Position numbers and translations under genes: made by a program. A stretch of DNA of 64,000 nt, taken from the NCBI GenBank assembly GCA_009760855.2, contig WPIO01000092.1:994501-1058500 (forward strand), given 5' to 3'. This document shows positions 57,901-64,000 of the stretch, piece after piece (the first letter of the stretch is position 1; every line of letters starts with the position of its first letter). A model generated the notes under the pieces. The model worked only from the letters and a program-made list of their open reading frames with translations. It made no database searches and was not told the DNA's origin. The DNA is from Cristatella mucedo. Its lineage: Eukaryota; Bryozoa; Phylactolaemata; Cristatellidae.

Positions 57901-58034
57901 TGGAATGAAGCTACCATTGGCACACATGATCATCTTTATTATAGGCACTTCCTGGTGTCAGAGAGTACCTGGCTACACCTGCTTGCACCGCCCTGCCACT
58001 ATTCGGCAAGAGTGCCTTTTGGGGAAACGTCTAA
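39937..58034 (+). CDS. GSTM-like: Mu-class glutathione S-transferase gene C (complete, 8 exons)
   Basis: Coding exons: 39937-39972, 48995-49070, 53763-53827, 55114-55195, 55582-55682, 55876-55971, 56191-56301, 57945-58034. All introns are GT-AG, phases match genes A and B, and the product is 218 residues. Motifs: LGYWNIRG with Tyr7, mu-loop YGQGDGPEFSPEAW with Trp46 and Lys50, TESNAI, AYNPNF, WFAGD, TTSD. The glutathione-site strand is changed: IDGD in genes A and B is IVEN here (residues 64-67). This could alter binding or mark relaxed constraint, although no stop or frameshift is present. Introns 1 and 2 are swollen by nested LINE and LTR insertions. Expected to be a cytosolic dimeric GST; function less sure than for gene B. 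Confidence 0.93.
40495..40690 (+). mobile_element. SINE1 (tRNA-derived), near-intact
   Basis: Head GAGCCGTGATGGCACACTAG with an A-box-like GGCACACTAGGTAAGG, hairpin CACGACCTCGG/CCGAGGTCGTG, and B box GGTTCGATTCC. The body reads CGCCACTGCAAGCGGTGG, and the tail ends in TTTAATTTAATT. Confidence 0.88.
40735..40862 (-). mobile_element. SINE2 copy
   Basis: Minus strand: TTGGCCCAGTGGTTTAGATG for the A box and CGGGTTCGTGCCCCG for the B box, with a decayed tail. Confidence 0.75.
41160..41345 (+). mobile_element. SINE1 copy, near-intact
   Basis: Same head, hairpin and body as 40495-40690, so two near-identical copies lie 0.5 kb apart in gene C intron 1. Confidence 0.88.
41440..41540 (-). mobile_element. 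LINE family A 3' end
   Basis: AATAAAAATGCACTTGATAA, then AGCGCCCTCAGAGAACTC and CTAGGTGCTTTACATTTGC. Confidence 0.85.
42030..44206 (+). mobile_element. LINE family A copy with a SINE1 at an internal break
   Basis: 42060-42490 matches the linker between endonuclease and RT (SSLVDWFKTTLDDTVNHFAT, then SSFYENVVESQTDNPNMLIS). A SINE1 follows at 42495-42615. RT then resumes at NYRLVSLLRFLSKTLEPVVA and runs to the 3' tail with several stops. About 0.4 kb of LINE is missing at the SINE. Confidence 0.85.
42495..42615 (+). mobile_element. SINE1 copy, 3'-truncated
   Basis: AAGCCGTGATGACACATTAG head, hairpin and B box GGTTCGATTCC. It lacks the final CAGCTAGGATTTATTT part. Confidence 0.8.
45237..45414 (-). 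mobile_element. LINE A 3' end inserted in reverse in another LINE A
   Basis: TAATATTAATAATAAAAGCA, then CACCCTCAGAGAACTTAATC and the reverse 3' UTR up to CATAAGCACATGG. Confidence 0.82.
46013..46242 (+). repeat. 5' LTR of LTR-b
   Basis: Starts TGCGGTTATTTTGAGATTGT (a TGTGG start with one change), TATA-like GGTATAAACG, ends near AAACTAAA. It is clearly diverged from the 3' LTR, so the element is old. Confidence 0.82.
46386..47190 (+). CDS. Repeat-rich protein of LTR-b (broken frame)
   Basis: A first frame (46386-46877) has a hydrophobic start MYIFMFLAFGAITFAVTF, an acidic and basic helix-forming middle (VLASSEGEERLWRSDLQSAR, KRLEFEAEKARLLRWDL), a basic KSNRKRQRQM, a Pro/Glu/Ala stretch, then units of the ASGRETA type. 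It stops at TAG; a second frame (46900-47190) continues the units as SAREEAV and similar. The hydrophobic start may be only an upstream extension. No zinc knuckle, protease or polymerase is seen. It could be a gag-like or accessory protein; function unknown. Confidence 0.45.
47805..48031 (+). repeat. 3' LTR of LTR-b
   Basis: TGTGGTTATTTTGAG...AGACTACA, with GTATATAAG as TATA-like box. Confidence 0.85.
48425..48670 (+). mobile_element. LINE family A internal fragment
   Basis: Decayed RT C-terminal part (NSLNTR, LLKLND-like, KLKIGSAIISSVESL). It lacks a 3' tail. Confidence 0.65.
48995..49070 (+). CDS. GSTM-like: GST gene C exon 2
   Basis: 76 nt, acceptor TTTCTTAG and donor GTATGG. It encodes LAQPIRLLLHYVGQEFED and KLYGQGD. 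Confidence 0.94.
49168..49922 (+). mobile_element. LINE family A in gene C intron 2
   Basis: Begins ATTGCTAAAATTCGGGCTTG, encodes decayed LVQNSAAMLVCRERCSCHIT and LTFRSLYSLAAAYLSDLLP, and ends in the tail and CATTATTGTT. Gene B intron 2 lacks it at the aligned point (GGTGATTGCCAAAGGCATTT). Confidence 0.9.
50841..51581 (-). repeat. 3' LTR of LTR-c, split by repeat Y
   Basis: 50841-50890 and 51306-51581 match the two parts of the 5' LTR; the 415 bp between is repeat Y. Confidence 0.8.
50891..51305 (-). repeat. LTR-like repeat Y, copy 2, nested in LTR-c
   Basis: Reverse complement of 11954-12368 over its full 415 bp, including GAGCACTGGGC and CCCTACGAGGGCTCAGACTG. It is the youngest layer at this spot. 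Confidence 0.75.
52032..52850 (-). CDS. Repeat-rich protein remnant of LTR-c
   Basis: Minus strand from about 52850: LLTDEESELEAERFRLELEQ, LAGAETWTKLGDEPASSPFD, then stops. A second frame (52523-52032) holds decapeptide-like units: ESVEVAKSTR, ENDVSAAKHSS, ENIFAVESTR, TSVSVQSTE. The acidic helix followed by Ser-rich units recalls LTR-b. Function unknown; the frame is broken. Confidence 0.4.
53090..53107 (-). promoter_or_regulatory. Primer-binding site of LTR-c (initiator tRNA-Met type)
   Basis: TGGTAGTAGAGAATGATT on the minus strand, 2 nt after the LTR. The three differences from the initiator site are all C-to-T or G-to-A changes. Confidence 0.75.
53110..53399 (-). repeat. 5' LTR of LTR-c
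   Basis: 290 bp; on the minus strand it has AATAAAG in GAGTAATAAAGATTGAGTC. Confidence 0.85.
53763..53827 (+). CDS. GSTM-like: GST gene C exon 3
   Basis: 65 nt, acceptor CACTGCAG and donor GTAAGT. It encodes GPEFSPEAWLKEKHSLGLPL then PN. Confidence 0.94.
54120..54700 (+). repeat. Internal duplication in gene C intron 3
   Basis: About 54120-54270 recurs at about 54485-54700: GTGAACT(G/A)TGCCT, CTTAG, GAGATTCCAATNC, TTTGAGTTTGG, CCCGAAACG. Confidence 0.55.
55114..55195 (+). CDS. GSTM-like: GST gene C exon 4
   Basis: 82 nt, acceptor ATACAG and donor GTAGGT. It encodes [20 protein letters not shown] and LGRKHDL; the VEN replaces DGD. Confidence 0.92.
55262..55549 (+). mobile_element. LINE family B 3' fragment in gene C intron 4
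   Basis: Encodes LRKDNYAPAAADYRKFFPAV-like sequence, then YFHATHYLNCSPDSAMLPTF and the tail GGAGATAGATTACATTTC. It explains why intron 4 is 386 bp here against 123 and 103 bp in genes A and B. Confidence 0.87.
55582..55682 (+). CDS. GSTM-like: GST gene C exon 5
   Basis: 101 nt, acceptor GTTCAG and donor GTAAGT. It encodes GSSEHEKTVNDMLMSLQADL and on to AYNPNF. Confidence 0.93.
55876..55971 (+). CDS. GSTM-like: GST gene C exon 6
   Basis: 96 nt, acceptor CACACAG and donor GTGATT. It ends WFAGDQ where genes A and B end WFAGDK. Confidence 0.93.
56191..56301 (+). CDS. GSTM-like: GST gene C exon 7
   Basis: 111 nt, acceptor TTCTGTAG and donor GTATGC. It encodes [20 protein letters not shown] and on to AYFERFQ. 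Confidence 0.93.
56698..56985 (+). mobile_element. Two SINE2 copies in tandem in gene C intron 7
   Basis: 56698-56835 and 56838-56985, each with a TTAAGGTGCTCG box, a GAGCCCCGAGGC B-box region and the AAGCGCCTGAATA(G/A)AGATTA tail. Confidence 0.87.
57185..57540 (+). mobile_element. LINE family B 3' fragment in gene C intron 7
   Basis: Starts at the FLRLKTVGERSFGSA region and ends in the family B tail (GGGGTTGCAGACGGAGGTAT). Confidence 0.85.
57945..58034 (+). CDS. GSTM-like: GST gene C exon 8 with stop
   Basis: 90 nt, acceptor TTATAG. It encodes ALPGVREYLATPACTALPLF, GKSAFWGNV, then TAA. Confidence 0.93.
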   Translation, partial: ALPGVREYLATPACTALPLFGKSAFWGNV

Positions 58035-58107
58035 AGCTGCCCGTCATGGTAGTTCTCGGCAGTGGTTCATAGTTGTGTTAATGGCAATTGCACCAGTACG
58101 GCATAGA

Positions 58108-58113
58108 AATAAA
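58108..58113 (+). promoter_or_regulatory. Poly(A) signal AATAAA of GST gene C
   Basis: 74 nt after the stop, in the same AATAAACTGTTCATATAGG context as gene B. Confidence 0.78.
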
Positions 58114-58217
58114 CTGTTCATATAGGTGTTTAAGATGTTTTTGTACTTCGTGATGAGATGCACTGGCCTATGATGCTAAAAACATAACGACCAGTTGATA
58201 CAAATTCTTAATTTATA

Positions 58218-58340
58218 CGGCTACCTGTATGTATCTGCAGAAGAACCTTAGTGGCTATCACTTTAAATTGCATTGGGTAATGAGCTGCAAGACTGTAACC
58301 CGTGGCATGAGTCTTGTAGTTTGAGCACCTTATCCCATGT
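58218..58340 (-). mobile_element. Old SINE1-related remnant after gene C
   Basis: Third member of the set at 3283-3412 and 32488-32613. Confidence 0.5.
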
Positions 58341-58489
58341 TATGAACCTGTGGCAACATGAAAAGGTTAGTTGATTCAACAGCCTCATTTATATAGCGAT
58401 GTAAAACCTTTCGTAGCTATCTGACAAGCCAGTGGGCAATAACGCATTGCCCGAGTCCTTACTCAAACTCTTGATCTATTAAAAAACTC

Positions 58490-58875
58490 GACTATTGCTG
58501 CATTTAGTGGGTCCTTGTGATTTTCCCTTCGTTTGTACATTCCTGTTTACACTGTGGGTGAGCCGTGATGGCACACTAGGTAAGGTGGTTGCTTTCACGA
58601 CCTCGGTCCCGAGGTCGTGGGTTCGATTCCTACGGTGGGCGATTCTTTATCGCCACTGCAAGCGGTGGTGATAGCCATAAAGGCTCTTCTGTCGCTATAC
58701 AAGAAGAGGCTGTTTAATCAGCTAGGATTTATTTATTTAATTACTGCGCCTGCTATTGCGGATTTTACCATCTATCATTTGATAGTGATTCCTATACAGC
58801 ATCTGGAAAGTGCCTATAGAAGAGATTCAGTTTGCTGATGGCACTATACCAATGTATTATCATTATTATTATTGA
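58490..58875 (+). mobile_element. LINE family A' 3' end split by a SINE1
   Basis: LINE parts 58490-58556 and 58749-58875 are continuous (TTTACACTGTG + CCTGCTATTGCGG). The tail has AGAAGAGATTCAGTTTGCTG and (ATT)n. Confidence 0.8.
58557..58748 (+). mobile_element. SINE1 inserted in a LINE A' tail
   Basis: Near-intact SINE1. ACTGTG and ACTGCG at the two edges look like a target duplication with one change. Confidence 0.85.
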
Positions 58876-58879
58876 CCGG

Positions 58880-59540
58880 AAAAAACCTAGATCTTAGCCC
58901 AAAGGAAGGTGGCACTTCAGGGTTGTGAAATCCAGCAATGCATCAGCAGGTTCTTATCGGCCGAGTCGTAACGCTGAGAGGGTAGGGCAAGGTAAGTGGT
59001 TGCAGCTAATTATCCATGTCGCGTGTTCGAATTTAGCAGCATACACATTTTTTTAGCCAATTCAAAGAAAGCTTGATGGCTGGAAATGTGCTGTCAGTGC
59101 AGCATATTTTACAAGAGTCAATTTCTATCACGGCTTCAAGTTATAGTTGAGCGATTGGATTAAACGGATAGCAGTACGCCAAGATTGGCTTTGAAATAAG
59201 TTTGAGTGACTGAATTAAACAGAAGTTCTATTAAGCGAAGGTCCTATTTAGAAGAAGGTCACATGTTAGGAAATGCATCATGTCGTCTCACTTTAGATTT
59301 CTGTGATATGACGATGGTCAAGTGGCAGTGATAATATGGTCGGATTCTATATGTCACTTACAAAAGTGCAAATTGCATTTTCCGAAGTAGTCTTCAGATC
59401 GAACATTGTTCATGATGTTTTTCTGAGCACTGAGGCTGTTAGCTGATCTATTAGTTGCTAATGGTTCTTAAATTTTCCTTTATCTGACATAGTAAAGCTC
59501 TCGGCTATTCATCCACTAAAAAAAGCAGAAGTATTTTGTA
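58880..59540. other. Flank, little recognised
   Basis: 58960-59055 has a GTTCGAATT B-box-like spot with GGGCAAGGTAAGTGGTTG, perhaps a decayed SINE. Nothing else. Confidence 0.35.
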
Positions 59541-59544
59541 TGCA

Positions 59545-60040
59545 CGGATGTATCTTTGTCTGTGACTCCGAGGTTGAAAGAGCAGGTAGGTTTCACGTTC
59601 GAGTTTTTTATCTCATGATTTCGAAGCCTGAGCATCTTTTGGTGCGAAAATGGCATCAGGATGCACCATCTCACGCAGCTAGAGAAAGGGAGAAGTCTGC
59701 CCGAGGCATAAGGGCAGTGGAGGATTCGACTCGCACGGAGGTAGCAAAGCATAAGGGCTAGAAATGATGTGCCACAGTCGGCAGTGGGAGAGACGTCGTT
59801 GGTTAAGATTGGTGGAAGGGAGTTCAACAGTATAGGACCCGCAGAGATACAGCTTCTGTCACCAAAGGTCCATAAGCGTGGGAATGGAACAGTTAACATA
59901 TTGCGATAGAGGACCCAAAGGTACACCGTGGCTTAAATTAGTGCAGCAGATCTGCTTACAAGGAAAAAGCAAAGTCATGGCTATGCTTCTAGGTCACAGG
60001 AAAATGTAAAAGCACGCTTTATCTTGAGTTCTAAGAAAAA
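59545..60040 (-). mobile_element. LINE family B degenerate copy
   Basis: Minus strand: VPFPRLWTFGDRSCISAGPI and LLNSLPPILTND, i.e. the decayed LRLKTVGDRSFSSAG/LWNSLP block. Confidence 0.7.
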
Positions 60041-60234
60041 ATTTAGATTCTTACTTTCAGGCAGGATAGAGCATCCGTTACCATGAGCTCGCTAGGAAAT
60101 TCAGATACGAATTTCAGAAAAGCAAATATGTAGTGACTGTTTATACGCCAGTGTCCTGCTGAACTCAGGACTAGCCATGTCTGGAGAAGTACAGTACTAC
60201 TCTTTCAGGCATTTGGCAAAAGCCCTGTTTAAAA

Positions 60235-60400
60235 AAGGTTAGCTGATTAAACAGCCGTATTTGGATAGCGAAGAAGACCCTTGACGGCGATCACCAGCAC
60301 TAGCAGTGGGCTATAAAGAGTCGCCCACTACATGAATCGAGGTCACGACCTGGATCGCGAAAAGCGAGCACTTTAACTCCAGGGCTGAGATACAGGGACA
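60235..60400 (-). mobile_element. Degenerate SINE1 copy
   Basis: Paralogue of 33283-33440 with the same flanking sequence to its right. Confidence 0.6.
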
Positions 60401-60847
60401 GCTCAGGTTTAAATAGTCATACTCGTATTTGTGCATGTACGGGTCATGCGAATAACTGAGATCCATTGCGACCGACCAGCCATGACTTACCAGCCATATC
60501 CAAAGCAAGGATCAGTCTACTGTGGTTTAAATTCCACTCTACAGACAAGCGTGTTCAGGAATTACTGACCGAATTTCACGAAACTGCGATTTCACGTTCT
60601 CATGCAAATGCCTTCAATGGTCGAGCCAGCCAGTGGTCCGGAACTTTTGGACTGCAATCCGCCCACCATTTCCAAAATCAGCTTCGCGAAGCTGCGGTTT
60701 TACTTGAGCATTGTATACAAATTACCACGCTTCGGGTTTGGTAAGGATCCGTTTGTCGTAATCACTCATGCGAGCAGGTTAGCTTGACCACTGAAAGGGG
60801 AAATAAGTCACTTGAGCATGACACTTAGCTATCGATAATGCCTCATT

Positions 60848-60930
60848 TGCAGCAGATGTAAAGTGGCTAGAATAAGATTATTTCTCTGAGGGCACTATTA
60901 CAAATGTATTATTATTATTATTATTATGAA
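60848..60930 (+). mobile_element. LINE family A 3' end
   Basis: GCAGCAGATGTAAAGTGGCT, AGATTATTTCTCTGAGGGCA and (ATT)n. Confidence 0.78.
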
Positions 60931-61904
60931 GATGTAACACATTTATAAATATTAATTTATTATTTGGAAGTCTGAACTGATAGAGACTCCTAGTGAGTGA
61001 TTTTGTATTCGAAGAGAGGGGGTAATTTGACGAGTCGTGTTACAAAAAACCAGAGGTTGTTTTCTTCAAATTTGGTTTTTGAATATCTCACCGACTCCAG
61101 CGAACACGATGGCGCGTTCGGGGCCTTGCAGATTTGCATTAATGCCCGGACAGTAGGCTGTAAGAGTGACTAAACGCTATGATGTACGCAGCTTCTTTAA
61201 CTTAGGAAGCAAGGTTAAATTGGGAATTGAAATCGAAATTGCACGCTGCTGCTTAATTTAGAAATCGCAGGTTGAATTTAAGTTCGAAAGTGCCGGGCCC
61301 GCGTGGTTGGGCCGGACCCGCGGAAGGAATTCGCATGAGAAAGCGCACGAGCGGATGCATGAAATTTGGTCACTGAACCTGGAATGCTGTTGTATACAGT
61401 GGGAATCGAAACAGCAGTTGCGCAAGTGATTGTTTTTTCAAGTATCGGGTGGATTGCTGTTATCAAAGACCCGTATGAACAGGTATTGTTATCTCCATCT
61501 GCAACGGCATGCGGTCACGAAGATTAGTGAATGTACGATTGACAGTTGTATTTGATGATCTTAGAAAATCCAGTGTGCTAAGCCAACACACTTCATCCCA
61601 CACAAGCAAGCAAGAGAGTAGAGGTGGTGCATTCATCAACATCTGAGACGGCGAACCGGTAGCCTCAATTTTTCTACCCATCACTACTCTTATCTGGGGA
61701 GCTTGGTGATTCCTCAATCTGGCCCAGGTTCTGGCTGGTTAAGCTTTGTATTTGTGTGTGTCAGGCGGCTATCACGGACCTTTGGCCTTGTGGTCATGGC
61801 TGCCAAATCTATTAGAAGTTGTGTGTGTCGAGTTGGCACCAATTACATGCATTTACGGGCCATATTGTGTGGCATTTATGACCAGCCGTTTATCACCTGG
61901 CAGC
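60931..61904. other. Flank, nothing recognised
   Basis: A GC-rich patch CCGGGCCCGCGTGG at 61295-61310; otherwise featureless. Confidence 0.4.
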
Positions 61905-61996
61905 ATCCTGCTTCCTTTGCAGCAAATGTAAAGCGCCTAGAACGAGATTGAGTTCTCTGAGGGTGCTATACCAAATTTATTATTATTATTATTAAG
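61905..61996 (+). mobile_element. LINE family A 3' end
   Basis: TTTGCAGCAAATGTAAAGCG, AACGAGATTGAGTTCTCTGA and (ATT)n. Confidence 0.82.
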
Positions 61997-62555
61997 AGAA
62001 AATGCCAACATAGCTGAGCCAGAGGACAGTCGATAACTAAGCTGCTCAGAAATAAAGAAACAAAAAAGACTTAAAAGTTGTTTTTATGATCTGTGCCAAA
62101 AATGCACGCTACTGATAAATTTTTATGCACGATTACTAAAGCAATAAGTCAAAAGTTACTAAAGTAAAAGCAGAAGGGCTCAACTTTTTTATCTGTGTCC
62201 TTGCAAAAAGCCGAGCGGATTTTATTTGGAGGGAGATTTTTTATGGCCTGCTCTAGGACTTTGACACACGACCTCGATTCCGAAATGCGCCTGCTTAGGA
62301 TTGGTCTAAGCAGTAACAAATCAAGTCAGTAAAAAACAATCGAAAAATCGATTATTCGCTTTAGAATTCCGGAAGCTGGCAGTTCCATACACGCTGGCCG
62401 CTGCTCCGCTCTGGTGATGACACACAAATGCGGTCGAAAGGATGTTAGTGCAGCAGCTTCCACAGCACGTGAGGAATATTTGTTGTATGAAGGTTTGGAT
62501 AATTGCCGACGACCCTTACCAACCATCTTGCGCTAGTCTCATTGCTGGTGACTTG
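61997..62555. other. Flank, nothing recognised
   Basis: AT-rich; a possible decayed SINE1 head near 62250-62300. Confidence 0.35.
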
Positions 62556-63860
62556 ATGATATTAATAATCAACTTGACAAAGCTTCTTCGGAGAACTCAA
62601 TCTATTTCTAGGCGCTTAACATTTGCTGCATAAGAAACGCCATCGAATGGTGAGTGGCATCATGGTTAATGAATAACAGGGGTGACATGCACAGGCAGTT
62701 TCAGCATGCAAGTGTGCTTAGTGGCAACATGCACAGAGTCAGCATGCGCAAGCACATAAAGGACACACCCAAGGGACCCACTCAATGCTGCCACAAATAG
62801 GTGCTTTTTAAGTTCTTTTTAAATGTTTTCAAGTCAGGGAATGTCTTGACGCAAGTCAGGAGTGAGTTCCAGGTTTTTGGGGCATACGAACGAAATGCAC
62901 GGTCTTCACAGGATTAGAGGTTTGTACGAGGTATTTGTAAACCGTCAGACTCCGAAAAGCTGGTGGTACGATGCTTGGCCTGTTGGGGGAGTACATCTGA
63001 TAGATAGGCTGGAGCCAAAGAATAAAAGGGAAAAGTGAGCGACGAAACCTTGAAGTCGGTCTGTTGTTTGACCAATAGCCAGTGTAGGTCGGCGGGAAGT
63101 GGTGTGATGTGGCAACTGCGACGCTCACGACAGTCAAGCCTAGCTGCAGAGTTTTGAACCAGCTGTAATTGCCTGATTGCACATGCCGGTAGACCAGCAA
63201 GCAGTGAGTTACACAAGTCAAAACGGGATGTCACAAATGCATGAATCAACATAAATGTGGTCGCTCTATCTAAATAAGCCCGAATGTTAGTAATGTTATG
63301 TAGCTGGAAGCAGGCAGACTTGACTGTGGAGCTGATGTGGTCGTCTAAGAGAGGCCACTTTGGGACATGACACCAAGATTTCGAGCTGATTCAAAAGGAG
63401 ATCTGCTGGAAGAGCCAATTTTGAGCGTCAGCCTTTTCAATTTCTGAATCACACTGGGTTTGCCAATAACTAGAAAGTTAGTTTTATCATCGTTTAGTTT
63501 TAGAAAATTTGCTGCCATCCATACGTGGATGTCATCAATACATGCAGCAAAGAAGTTGAGAGAACTCGAGGTGCTCGAAGGCTGGGAGCGATCAAAGCGA
63601 AGGTACAATTGATTGTCATCCGCATAGAAGTGAAAGCCTAGATTGTGCTTGGCAATCACATCAACAAGAGGGAGAGTATAAATCATGAAAAGAACAGGAC
63701 TTAGCACGGAGCTCTGAGGTACCACATATTTCATAGGTACCTCGGATGATCTTTGTCCATTCACGTCAATACTACGAAATCTCCCTCTGAGATATGACCT
63801 GAACCATTGCAGAGCAGTGCCAGTGATGCCCAGATGAGATGAGGCGCTAGATTCGCAAGC
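62556..63860 (-). mobile_element. LINE family A copy, minus strand
   Basis: Minus strand from about 63860: LGITGTALQWFRSYLRG, VNGQRSSEVPMKYVVPQSSV, FHFYADDNQLYLRFDRSQPS, IGKPSVIQKLKRLTLKIGSS, LVQNSAARLDCRERRSCHIT, then the 3' UTR and the tail at 62556-62640. The catalytic YADD is intact, with several frame breaks. It begins abruptly near 63860. Confidence 0.88.
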
Positions 63861-64000
63861 AATTCACCTGAATCAGGCTTTTCAATCAGGATGGGTTAAA
63901 GACGTATACTGTGCAAGTGATTGAGTCCTAGAGCTATTTAGCCAATGAGCTGAATTGAAAACTTGATGTACCAAATCGGACAATTTAAAGAAAATACTCT

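Noticed and set aside
61746..61951. Short frame with LALWSWLPNLLEVVCVEL
   Set aside because: No splice context, no motif, and it runs into a LINE tail.

Overview
The window is animal nuclear DNA. It has spliceosomal GT-AG introns, very many non-LTR retrotransposon copies, tRNA-derived SINEs, long CT/GA microsatellites and LTR elements without pol. No bacterial or phage genes are seen. The species cannot be named from the sequence; an invertebrate metazoan fits best, because mu-class glutathione S-transferases (GSTs) with this exon layout occur across animals.

The only clear host genes are three tandem, same-strand mu-class GST genes. Gene A enters from the left edge with exons 4-8 (642-3094). 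Gene B is complete with 8 exons (19138-30750). Gene C is complete with 8 exons (39937-58034). None of them is a single open frame; I built them by joining exons at GT-AG sites with matching phases. Genes B and C each encode 218 residues. Their exon sizes (36, 76, 65, 82, 101, 96, 111 and 90 coding nt) match the vertebrate GSTM pattern as I know it. Each gene has an AATAAA signal 64-81 bases after its stop.

The three genes come from segmental duplication. Their introns align, and so do about 2-3 kb of 3' flank. One unit can be used as the empty-site control for insertions in another: gene B lacks an LTR element and a LINE that sit in gene C intron 2, while an old SINE lies at the same place in all three 3' flanks.

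Region by region: 1-3175 end of gene A; 3.2-19.1 kb intergenic, with LINE pieces, an LTR element carrying a 21-nt minisatellite (7652-9349), a 415-bp LTR-like repeat, and the longest LINE reverse-transcriptase frame (13.3-15.3 kb); 19.1-30.8 kb gene B; 30.8-39.9 kb intergenic, with nested LINEs, SINEs and a solo LTR; 39.9-58.1 kb gene C, whose introns 1 and 2 hold nested LINE and LTR insertions; 58.1-64 kb flank, ending in a minus-strand LINE.

Two LINE families (called A and B here, with an A' variant), two tRNA-like SINE families (SINE1 and SINE2) and three LTR elements that encode only repeat-rich proteins make up most of the non-genic DNA. SINE2 and LINE A share a 3' stem-loop, which suggests that the LINE mobilises the SINE.
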